A stretch of DNA of 64,000 nt from NCBI GenBank assembly GCA_016713725.1, contig JADJOO010000010.1, positions 1 to 64,000 on the forward strand, in the 5' to 3' direction. Source of the stretch: Pseudomonadota bacterium (GTDB taxonomy: Bacteria > Pseudomonadota > Gammaproteobacteria > Steroidobacterales > Steroidobacteraceae). The position numbers and the translations under genes are program-made. This document shows, in pieces, positions 29,537 through 38,647 of the stretch. Under the pieces are notes generated by a model. It saw only the letters and a program-made list of their open reading frames with translations, was not told the origin of the DNA and made no database searches. Positions within the stretch are counted from its first letter, which is position 1, and each line of letters starts with the position of its first letter.

Positions 29537-31959
29537 ATGAAGACGCATGCCAGGGTGATCGTGATTGGCGGCGGTGCCGTCGGTTGCAGCGCCCTTTATC
29601 ACCTGACGCAGCTCGGGCTCACGGACGTCGTGCTGCTCGAGCGCGACGAACTCACCGCCGGCTCCACCTGGCACGCCGCGGGCAACTGCCCCAACTTCTC
29701 GACCTCGTGGAACGTCATCAAGCTGCAGCGTCACAGCACCCGGCTGTACTCAACGCTCGCGGCAACGGTTGGGTACGACATCAACTACCACGTCACCGGC
29801 AGCGTGCGACTGGCGCACACACGCGATCGCGTGGACGAGTTCAGGCACGTCGTTTCGCAGGCCCACGCCCAGGGGATCGAGTTCGAGATGCTGAGCCCGG
29901 CCGAGATCGTCGAACGGCATCCTTTCGTCGACACGACCGGCATCCTCGCCGGCCTCTACGATCCGTACGACGGCGACATCGACCCGGCGCAGCTTACCCA
30001 GGCACTGGCCAAGGGCGCTCGTGACGCGGGTGCGAAGATCTACCGCGGAACCAGGGTCACGTCGATCGAGCGGCTGCCGTCCGGTGAATGGCGCGTGCAC
30101 ACGGACAAGGGTTCGATCCAGGCGGAGTCCGTCATCAATGCGGCCGGCTACCGCGGCGGTGAAGTTGCAGCAATGGTCGGCGAGTACCTGCCCATCGTCA
30201 CGCTGTCGCACCAGTACCTGATCACCGAAGACATTCCCGCCCTGGCCGAGCGCGGGGAGGCACGCCTGCCCCTGCTTCGAGACCCGGATGTCAGCTACTA
30301 CATGCGCCAGGAACGCCAGGGCCTGATCCTGGGCCCGTACGAATGGAAGGCCACGGCGCACTGGCTGGACAGGATTCCGGACGAGTTCGCCAACCAACTG
30401 TTCGACGACGACCTCGGCCGCCTCGAGAAATACATCGAAGCCGCGTGCGAACGCGTGCCGATCCTCGGCACCGCCGGCGTCAAGAAAGTGATCAACGGTC
30501 CTATCCCGTATGCGCCCGATGGCAATCCGCTGATCGGTCCCGCGCCGGGATTGCCCGGCTTTACCACTGCTGTGCGTTCACGTTCGGCATCGCGCAGGCG
30601 GGCGGAGCCGGCAAAATCATTGCCGAATGGGTCGCGCACGGGCAGCCCGAGTGGGACGTGTGGCCACTCGATTCGCGGCGCTATCTCGAATTCGCCAATG
30701 ACAAGTTCGTGCTGGCCAAGGCGATCGAGACCTACCAGCACGAGTACGGCATCGGCTACCCCGCCGAGGAACGAGCCGCGGGTCGTCCGGCCAAGACCTC
30801 ACCGGCTTACCTGCGCCTCGCTGCCAAGGGCGCGAAGTTCGGCGCCCGTGGCGGCTGGGAACGCGCCGTCTGCTTCCCGCAGGCCGGCGATCCAACCGAG
30901 CCGGAAGTCTCTTTCCGTCGTCCGGCGTGGCACAAGGCGATCGAACGTGAGTGCGAGGCTGCTGAGAAACGCGTAGCCGTGCTCGACCTGCCGGGCTTCA
31001 CCAAGTTCGAGGTGACCGGTGCAGGTGCCCCGGCCTGGCTCGATCACATGGTCGCCGGCGTGGTGCCCAGGCCGGGCCGCACTGCGCTCAACTATTTCCT
31101 GAACGACAAGGGCGGCATCGTCACCGAGATGACGCTGACCAACCTCGATGGCGGCCGCTACTGGCTGATCAGCGCTGCCGCCGGCGAAAGGCACGACGAG
31201 CACTGGCTGCGTGAGCACCTGCCTGCGGACGGGTCCGTACGCATCGACAACATCTCGGCGCGCTACGGCTCGCTGATCGTGGTCGGCCCGAAGTCACGCG
31301 AATTGCTCGCGCATCTGACTCGAGCCGACTTGTCCAACGAGGCGTTCCCGTGGCTGTCGGTGCGCACGATCGACATCGGCTACACGAAGGCCATCGCGCT
31401 GCGCGTCAACTACGTGGGCGAACTCGGCTGGGAACTGCACGTCCCCGTCGAGCACGTGCTCTCGGTATACGACCTGGTCTGGGCCGCGGGTGAGCCGCTC
31501 GGCATCGCCGACTATGGGCTGTACGCGATGGACAGCCTGCGCCTCGAGAAGTGCTACCGTGCCTGGAAAGGCGACCTCACGACCGAATACACGCCGTTCA
31601 TGGCATCGCTCGACCGTTTCGTGAAGCTGGACAAACCGGGTGGTTTCATCGGCCAGGCAGCGTTGCAGCGCGAAGCCGCAGTGGGACCGAGGGAGCGCTT
31701 CGTGCCGCTGATCGTGGATGCGACGGACGCCGATGCTGCGGCCGTGTCGATCGTCTACGACGGCGACACGCAAGTAGGGCTCGCGACGTCGGGCGGATAC
31801 GGGTATCGACTCAGGCAGAGCATTGCCCTCGCCTACCTGCGCGCGGACCTGGCCGTTCCCGGCAAGGAGCTGGAGATCGAGATCCTCGGCGAGCGCCGTC
31901 GAGCCGTCGTCGGCCGCGAACCGCTGTACGATCCGGACAACCTGCGCCTCAAGGGCTGA
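29537..31959 (+). pseudogene. dimethylglycine dehydrogenase-like FAD/GcvT protein, copy 2 (frameshifted at 30560-30562)
   Basis: Two overlapping readings together make one protein of about 807 residues of the DMGDH/sarcosine dehydrogenase family. The first frame gives the FAD domain (VIGGGAVGCSALYHLTQ, TWHAAGNCPNF) up to GPAPGLPGF. The second resumes at YHCCAFTFGIAQAGGAGK and runs through the GcvT domains (YVGELGWELHVP) to the end. Adding one T to the TTT at 30560-30562 joins them exactly, so one base is missing. All other parts are conserved, which favours a sequence error over an old pseudogene. It is the third gene of the mttB copy 1 operon. Confidence 0.85.
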
Positions 31960-31971
31960 CCGCCGAGCGAC

Positions 31972-33513
31972 TCAGCGCAGGCGGTCCTGCAGCAACGCCT
32001 TGATCAAGCCGGTGATCAGTACCGCCATCAAGGCGAGGTAGGGCAGTGCCATGACGATGGTGGCCGACTGCAATCCCTTCAGGCCGGTGTCGCCCCCCAG
32101 CACCAGCAGCGTCGTCGCCACCAGCCCGATCAGGAATACCCAGAGCACGCGTTGCGGCCGCGGTGTATCGGTGCGCCCGTTCGACGCCAGGTTGTCGGCC
32201 ACCAGTGCGCCGGAATCCACTGACGTCACGGTGAAGATCACCAGCAGCAGGACCACGAGCAGCGAGGTAATGGCGGACAGCGGCAGTTGCCCGAGGAACT
32301 GGAAGATCGCCATGTTGACGTCCTGCACCCCGCCAGTGAGCGGACCCGTGCTGGCGATCACCTGCTTGATGGCGCCCCCGCCGAAAGCGGTGAACCAAAG
32401 CGCGGCGAATGCAGCCGGCGCCACCATCACCACGCCCACCATCTGGCGGATCGAGCGGCCACGCGAGACGCGCGCTATGAACACTCCGACCAGTGGACCC
32501 CAGCTGCACCACCAGGCCCAGTAGTACACCGTCCAGGCGTGATACCAGTCCGTGTCGGGGCGCAGCCTCCAGTCGGACAGCGGCAGGATCAGGCGGGCGT
32601 AGTCCGCCAGCGCCACCAGCAGGCCCGTCAGGTAGGCGCCGATGCCCATCCCCACGGCACAGAACGCCAGCAGCAGGATGGCCAGCGCCATGTTGAGGTT
32701 GGAGAGACGCAGGATGCCAACCTCGATGCCGGTCCAGACCGAGTACCCGGCCGTCAGGCAGACCGCTGCGATAAATAATCCCTGCATCACGAGACCATCG
32801 GGCGTACCCAGAATCAGGTGCATGCCGGCGGCCGACTGCATCGCGCCGAGGCCCAGCGAGGTCGCAAGGCCGAACGTGGTCAACACCACGGTGAAGATGT
32901 CGACGCCCTGGCCGATGGGCCCGGCGTGACGATGCCCGATCAGCGGCGACAGTGCCGAGCTCATCGCCAAGGGCAAGCCCCTGTTGTACGCGAAGTAACC
33001 CACCACGAGTGCCGTGACGAGGTAGACGGCCCAGGGGTGCAGTCCCCAGTGGAACAGCGCGGAACCCATCGCGGCGTGTGCCGCCGCGGGCGTTCGTGGC
33101 ACGACGTTCAAGGGCGTGTCCGGCCAGCCGGTATACGCCGCCACTGGTTCGGCCACGCCCCAGTACAGCAGGCCGACGCCCATGCCGGCGGCGAACAACA
33201 TCGAAAACCACGACACGAAGCCGAACTGCGGCTGCGCCTGCGGCCCACCGAGACGAACCCGGCCGAGGGGCGACAGCGCCAGGAGCAGGCACATCACCAC
33301 GAACAGGTTACCCATGATCATGATGAAACTGTCGAAGTGCTGCAGGATTCCGCCGCGCAAACGGGCGACGTAGGCATTGAATGCAACCGGGTCGAGCAGC
33401 GCCGCAATCACGGCCAGTACGATCAGCGCCACGGCCAGCGGAAAGACCGTGCGGTGCACCCGGAGGCCCAGGAACTCGAGCCCGCGATCAGGGGCGCTGT
33501 GGTGCCGTTTCAC
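31972..33513 (-). CDS. BCCT-family betaine/choline/carnitine transporter
   Basis: The product is about 513 residues with some 12 membrane segments. The BCCT hallmarks are visible: GLLYWGVAEPVAAY in the substrate region and the signature WAWWCSWGPLVGVFIARVSR in segment 8. These carriers import quaternary or trimethylammonium compounds with Na+ or H+ or by exchange. It is the last gene of the DMGDH-soxBDAG series on the minus strand, so it probably supplies the substrate of the pathway. The short C-terminus argues for a catabolic rather than osmosensing BetP-like role. The GTG at 33513 is the tentative start, since no clear ribosome site is visible. Confidence 0.9.
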   Translation of the reverse strand: MKRHHSAPDRGLEFLGLRVHRTVFPLAVALIVLAVIAALLDPVAFNAYVARLRGGILQHFDSFIMIMGNLFVVMCLLLALSPLGRVRLGGPQAQPQFGFVSWFSMLFAAGMGVGLLYWGVAEPVAAYTGWPDTPLNVVPRTPAAAHAAMGSALFHWGLHPWAVYLVTALVVGYFAYNRGLPLAMSSALSPLIGHRHAGPIGQGVDIFTVVLTTFGLATSLGLGAMQSAAGMHLILGTPDGLVMQGLFIAAVCLTAGYSVWTGIEVGILRLSNLNMALAILLLAFCAVGMGIGAYLTGLLVALADYARLILPLSDWRLRPDTDWYHAWTVYYWAWWCSWGPLVGVFIARVSRGRSIRQMVGVVMVAPAAFAALWFTAFGGGAIKQVIASTGPLTGGVQDVNMAIFQFLGQLPLSAITSLLVVLLLVIFTVTSVDSGALVADNLASNGRTDTPRPQRVLWVFLIGLVATTLLVLGGDTGLKGLQSATIVMALPYLALMAVLITGLIKALLQDRLR

Positions 33514-33556
33514 GTGCGTTGGGTGCAGGCAGTCTTGCGCACCGTGGCCGGCACGT

Positions 33557-34102
33557 TCAAGCGATCGACTCGCGGTCGACCTCGCGCAGCAGTTCGGCCA
33601 CATAGGTCGCGAACGAACGCCAGACTTCGAGCCTGAATACCTGCTCGGCCGGACGCCAGACCACGATCTCGGCCTTGCCGAACACCGTGCGGGTGCACAT
33701 GCCTACCGGAAAATCGCGGAGGTTGAGCGGCAGCGGGCACTGGGACTCCAGCAGCCACTCGGCGCGCGGCCCGTGTATGCCAATTCCCACCTGGCGGTGA
33801 CTCACGTCGACCAGCGAGTACGCATGTCCCTGCAGGGCGCGCGCCAGCGACGCTGCGATCGGTTCAACCTCGCCGTCCGGTGCGAGCAGCAGCTGCTCGT
33901 CCGGCCCGAGCCACAGCGCCGCGCGATTGCCGTCCGTGGCCGCACGACAGGCCGTCTCGGGCAACGACAGGCCGAACCCCTCCCCTGCGGCGGCACGAGC
34001 GCCGGGCGCACCGCGCAGGATGAAGCGCGTGGCAGGCAGTGGCGATTCGAGCCAGGCAGCCGTGGGCAGCCCAACGATGCGGCGGATCGTTGCGTCAGCC
34101 AT
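33557..34102 (-). CDS. soxG: sarcosine oxidase gamma subunit
   Basis: The 181-residue protein resembles the SoxG subunit, a GcvT-like small subunit. It contains DGNRAALWLGPDEQLLLAP, VDVSHRQVGIGIHGPRAEWLL and NLRDFPVGMCTRTVFGKAEI. Its start overlaps the soxA stop by eight bases, and the order soxB-soxD-soxA-soxG matches known heterotetrameric sarcosine oxidase operons. The enzyme oxidises sarcosine to glycine, forming methylene-THF and H2O2. Confidence 0.9.
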   Translation of the reverse strand: MADATIRRIVGLPTAAWLESPLPATRFILRGAPGARAAAGEGFGLSLPETACRAATDGNRAALWLGPDEQLLLAPDGEVEPIAASLARALQGHAYSLVDVSHRQVGIGIHGPRAEWLLESQCPLPLNLRDFPVGMCTRTVFGKAEIVVWRPAEQVFRLEVWRSFATYVAELLREVDRESIA

Positions 34103-37093
34103 GGAGGCGAACTCCCTCGGCGTCATAAAAGACAGGCGCGGTCACCTGCACGGGTATATCGCCGCCGGGCATCGGCACGTACAGCGTCTGCCCGATTCGG
34201 GCCCGCCCGTCGGCCACCATCGCCAGTGCGATCGACCGGCCGAGCACCGCACTCGCATAGGAAGACGTGACGTGACCGATGAGCTGCATCGGTGGCGACT
34301 GCGCCGGCACCGCGACGACCTGCGCACCCTCCTCCAGCACGGTCGCAGGATCGACCGTCAGCAACCCCACAAGTTGCTTGCGACCCGGCGCCTTGATTGC
34401 CGGACGTTCAAGAGAACGCTTGCCGACGAAATCGGGCTTGGACCTGGCGATGGCCCAGCCAAGCCCGGCATCGTCCGGGGTGACCGTGCCGTCGGTTTCC
34501 TGGCCGACGATGACGTAGCCCTTTTCGGCGCGCAGGACGTGCATCGACTCGGTGCCGTAAGGCGTGATGCCGTGCGACTTGCCCGCGGCGTACACCGCTT
34601 CCCAGACCGCCTGGCCGTAGTCCGCTGCCACGTTGATCTCGAAGCCAAGTTCGCCGGTGAAACTCACCCGGAACAGCATCATCGGCACGCCGCAGATCCG
34701 GCCCCGCGCGACGCTCATGTGCGGCAGCGCGCCGGGCGACAGGTCGACGCCCTCCACCAGTCCTGCCAGCACGTCGCGCGCGCGCGGCCCCTGCAGCGCG
34801 ATGACCGACCACTGCTCGGTAGTCGAGGTCAGCCATGCCTCGAGGTCCGGCCATTCGGTTTGCAGGTAGTCCTCCATCATCCCTAACACGCGTGCCGCGC
34901 CGCCGGTGGTCGTCGTCACGTGGAACCGGTCGTTCGCGACACGCGCAATCACGCCGTCGTCGTACACGAAGCCGTCCTCGCGCAGCAGCACGCCGTAACG
35001 CGCGCGCCCGACCGCAAGGTTGGCGAAGTTATTGACGTACATACGGGACAGGAACTGCGCTGCGTCGGCGCCGACCACCTCGATCTTGCCGAGTGTCGAG
35101 GCATCGAACACGCCGCACGCGGAACGGACTGCAAGGCACTCGCGCGCTACCGCTGCATGCATGTCCTCGCCGGGGCGAGGGAAGTGGCGGGCGCGCTTCC
35201 ACAGGCCGACGTCCTCGAAGACGGCACCATGCGCCAGCGCCCACTCGTGGGTGGGCGTAGTTCGGACCGGGTCGAACAGGTTGCCGCGATCGTACCCGGC
35301 AAAACTCCCGAACGTGACCGGCGTGTAGGGCATGCGGAACGTCGTCAGTCCGACCTGTGGCGGAGTGCGATCGAGGCCCGCCGCCACAAACGCCAGCGCG
35401 TTCATCCCTGAAGTCTTGCCCTGGTCGGATGCCATGCCAGTCGTCGTATAGCGCTTGACGTGCTCGATTGACTCGAATCCCTCGCGGGCCGCGAGCACCA
35501 GGTCGCGGGTCGTCACGTCGCTCTGGAAATCGACGAACGCCTTGGCCGGCGGATCATTGCCGGGCTGGGCCAGCGCACCCGGCGCACCGCGCCTGCTGAA
35601 CTCGCGCGCGACGGCACGGTAACGGGGTGCCGTACCTTCGAAACCCGAGTCGCTCGCCGCTGCGGCGCCTGCCTGCGCACCATCGTTGAGCACCACTTCG
35701 AGTCCGTCCACTCCGCGGCAGGCGCCCGCAGAGCGTTCGCGTTCAGCGGATGCTCCCGGCACGAAGGCCTGCAGTTCCGCATCCCAGCGCAGCTTGCCGC
35801 GCGACTGCGAGAACAGGTGCACACTCGGCGTGTAGCCGCCCGACATCAGCACGGTGTCACAGTCGACGGTGTCGCCCCGGCTGATCGCTCCATCCGCACC
35901 CACGGTTCCGAGCGTCACGCTGCGGACTCCCCGCCAACCGGCCGTGGCCAGCACGGTGGCGCGTTCAACGATCTGCAGACCAGCAGCCCGTGCCGCCTGC
36001 GCGCCCTCGCCCATCGCCGCATCGCGGACGTCGGCCACGATGGCGATACGGGCCCCGCCTCGTGCAGATCGAGCGCTGCTGCGTACGCCTCGTCGCAACC
36101 GGCGAGCACGGCGATCCGTGAACCGACCCGCACGCCGAAGCGATGCAGGTAGGACCTTGCAGCGGAAGCGAGCATCACGCCCGGGCGATCGTTGCCGGGG
36201 AAAACCAGCGGCCGCTCGATCGCGCCTGTGGCGAGTACGACCTCGCGGGCACGCACCTGCCAGATGCGCTCGCGCGGCGCGGCCGCCGCTGGCGTCGCAA
36301 GGTGATCGGTCAGACACTCGACCAGGCCGACCATGTTGTGCGGAAAATAACCAAATGCCGTCGTGCGTCGCAGCAAGGTCACATTCGGCTGCGCACCAAG
36401 CTTTACCAATGCCTCGTCGATCCAGAGTGCCGCCGGACGCTCGTTGATCGTCCCAGCAGGTTCGTCAAGCAACGAGCCGCCGGGCTCGGCCTGCTCGTCG
36501 CAAAGGATGACACGCGCGCCGGTCGCTGCCGCCGCGAGCGCCGCGGCGAGACCTGCCGGGCCCGCGCCGATAACCAGCACGTCGCAGTGCGCAAACCGCT
36601 GCGCGTACCTGTCCGGATCCGGCAGTCGAGGCGCGTGCGCGGGTCCCGCAGCGGCACGAATGACCGGCTCGTACCAGCGGTGCCACGCAAATCGCGGCCA
36701 CATGAAGGTCTTGTAATAGAAGCCTGACGTAAGCAGCGGCGACAGGAAGCTGTTGACGGCATTGAGATCGAAGCCGAGGCCCGGCCAGCGGTTCTGGCTC
36801 TCGGCCACCAGCCCCTCGTAGATTTCGACCTGCGTCGCCTGCACGTTCGGCGTGCGACGCGCGGCATCGCGGCTGACCGTCACCAGCGCATTCGGCTCCT
36901 CGGTCCCGGCAGCCAGCAGTCCACGTGGGCGGTGATACTTGAACGAGCGACCGAACAATCGCACGCCGTGCGCAAGCAATGCGGAGGCGAGCGTGTCGCC
37001 GGCAAACCCCTGGTAGCCCCGGCCGTCGAAGGTAAACGACACGGGCCGCGTCCGGTCGATGCGCCCGCCACGTGTCGTGCGCTGCCCGGTCAT
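34095..37093 (-). pseudogene. soxA: sarcosine oxidase alpha subunit (frameshifted at 36053-36056)
   Basis: Together the two frames encode a SoxA of about 999 residues. The N-terminal [2Fe-2S]-like domain has GRSFKYHRPRGLLAAGTEEP, followed by the NAD-binding domain VLVIGAGPAGLAAALAAA and C-terminal GcvT-like THF-binding domains (VSFTGELGFEINVA). The break falls in AALDLHEAG/ARIAIVADVRDAAM: the GGGG here (CCCC at 36053-36056) needs one more G to restore frame. Both sides are well conserved, so a homopolymer error is likely. The ATG at 37093 overlaps the soxD stop. SoxA binds NAD and THF in the SoxABDG complex. Confidence 0.88.
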
Positions 37094-37126
37094 TGCGCGG
37101 CCTCCGTCGTGCTGGTCGGCGGCGCT

Positions 37127-37384
37127 TCACCGCTCCGATAAGTCGCGACGGAAACGGTCCGTTGTCGTGTCGCGCAGCGCGTTGAAAAATCTCGCACAGC
37201 CACGCGCATGTCGCCAGCGCTCTGCGTGAACACCACGGGTGTTGGTGCGCAGGTACAGGTACGCGGTCCATTCGTCGTCGCCGGTCGCGGACGGATCGGC
37301 CGGTCGTGCGACGTGGGCCTGCCCCGCATAGGAGAACTCGAGTTCCGGGCGCGGGCCGCAATACGGGCAATTGATGATGAGCAT
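37127..37384 (-). CDS. soxD: sarcosine oxidase delta subunit (C-terminus altered by a frame break at 37150-37151)
   Basis: The 85-residue reading starts MLIINCPYCGPRPELEFSY, the zinc-binding SoxD N-terminus (Cys6, Cys9). It continues through ERWRHARGCARFFNALRDT, which holds the other zinc ligands, His and Cys. After DRF the natural frame VATYRSGEAPP lies one base away because of an extra G at 37150-37151. Corrected, the gene would extend to 37090 (97 residues) and overlap the soxA ATG by four bases, as in intact operons. SoxD is a small structural subunit of heterotetrameric sarcosine oxidase. Confidence 0.88.
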   Translation of the reverse strand: MLIINCPYCGPRPELEFSYAGQAHVARPADPSATGDDEWTAYLYLRTNTRGVHAERWRHARGCARFFNALRDTTTDRFRRDLSER

Positions 37385-37393
37385 CGCTGGGCC

Positions 37394-38647
37394 TCAGTGC
37401 GCGACGGCCGCCGCAGCGGCCTCGTCGATCAGACGACCATCGCGAAAACGCTCGATGTTGAACGGCGCGACGATGGGATGCGGCTCGTCGTGCGCCATGG
37501 TCCACGCGAGCAGGTGCCCGGCGCCTGGTGTGGCCTTGAAGCCGCCGGTGCCCCAACCGCAGTTCACGTACAGGCCAGGCACTGGCGTCTTCCCGATGAT
37601 CGGCGAGCGATCGGTAGTCACGTCGACGGTGCCCGCCCAGTTCCGCAGCATGCGCATGCGCCGCAGCGTCGGGAACAGCTCGCAGATGGCCGCGAGCGTG
37701 TGCGAGTTGACGTGCAGCGCACCGCGTTGCGTGTAGCTCGTGTAGGCATCGGTGCCGGCGCCAATCACCAGTTCGCCCTTGTCGGACTGGCTGATGTAGG
37801 CATGGATCGAGCCCGACATCACGACGCACGGCACGACGGGCTTCACGGGTTCCGAGACCAGCGCCTGCAGCGGAAAGCTCTCGATCGGCAATCGCACGCC
37901 CGCGAGTCCGATGACGACGCTGCTGAAGCCGGCTGCCGACACGCCGATCCTGCGACTCTTGATGAGACCGCGCGACGTCTCGACGGCCGCGACCGCACCG
38001 CTGGCGTCACGGCGAATTCCGGTGACCTCGCAGTTCTCGACGATATCGACGCCGAGCGCATCGGCCGCGCGAGCGTAGCCCCAGGCCACCGCGTCGTGGC
38101 GGGCCGTGCCGCCCCGACGCTGCAGTGCTGCACCGAGCACCGGGTAGCGGATGTTCGGCTCAATGTTGAGCGGCGGACAGAACGCCTTCGCCTCCTCCGG
38201 GCTCAGCCACTCGTTGGTCACGCCGTTGCAGCGGTTCGCGTGCACATGGCGCTTGAGCACCTGCACGTCGTGCACGCCATGGGCAAGCATCATGACGCCG
38301 CGCGGCGAATACATCACGTTGTAGTTCAGGACCTGCGCCAGGTCCTGCCAGAGGTCCAGGGCGTGGTCGTACAGCCGCGCGCTCTCGTCGAAGAGGTAGT
38401 TCGAGCGGACGATGGTGGTATTGCGGCCGGTGCTGCCGCCGCCGATCCAGCTCTTCTCGAGTACGGCCGTGCGCGTGATGCCGTGCTCAGCGGCAAGGTA
38501 GTACGCCGCGGCGAGACCGTGCCCGCCCCCACCGATGATGATCGCGTCGTACTCCGGCGCCGGAGACGCGCGTCGCCACTGCGACTGCCAGCCCCGCTGG
38601 CCGCCGAAGGCCTCCCGGAGCAGGGCCCAGGCCGAATACTTCTGCAT
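37394..38647 (-). CDS. soxB: sarcosine oxidase beta subunit
   Basis: The 417-residue flavoprotein subunit has AIIIGGGGHGLAAAYYLA for FAD binding, the SoxB motif GGGSTGRNTTIVRSNYLF and a C-terminal VNCGWGTGGFKATPGAG. The beta subunit carries the noncovalent FAD and covalent FMN and the sarcosine oxidation site. Its ATG shares one base with the stop of the upstream DMGDH-like gene (TGATG), and soxD follows after nine bases. Unlike soxD and soxA, it is intact. Confidence 0.95.
   Translation of the reverse strand: MQKYSAWALLREAFGGQRGWQSQWRRASPAPEYDAIIIGGGGHGLAAAYYLAAEHGITRTAVLEKSWIGGGSTGRNTTIVRSNYLFDESARLYDHALDLWQDLAQVLNYNVMYSPRGVMMLAHGVHDVQVLKRHVHANRCNGVTNEWLSPEEAKAFCPPLNIEPNIRYPVLGAALQRRGGTARHDAVAWGYARAADALGVDIVENCEVTGIRRDASGAVAAVETSRGLIKSRRIGVSAAGFSSVVIGLAGVRLPIESFPLQALVSEPVKPVVPCVVMSGSIHAYISQSDKGELVIGAGTDAYTSYTQRGALHVNSHTLAAICELFPTLRRMRMLRNWAGTVDVTTDRSPIIGKTPVPGLYVNCGWGTGGFKATPGAGHLLAWTMAHDEPHPIVAPFNIERFRDGRLIDEAAAAAVAH

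Noticed and set aside
26926..29538. Long minus-strand open reading opposite mttB copy 1 and DMGDH-like copy 1
   Set aside because: Antisense shadow of well-conserved genes; composition is His/Arg/Ala-rich without motifs.
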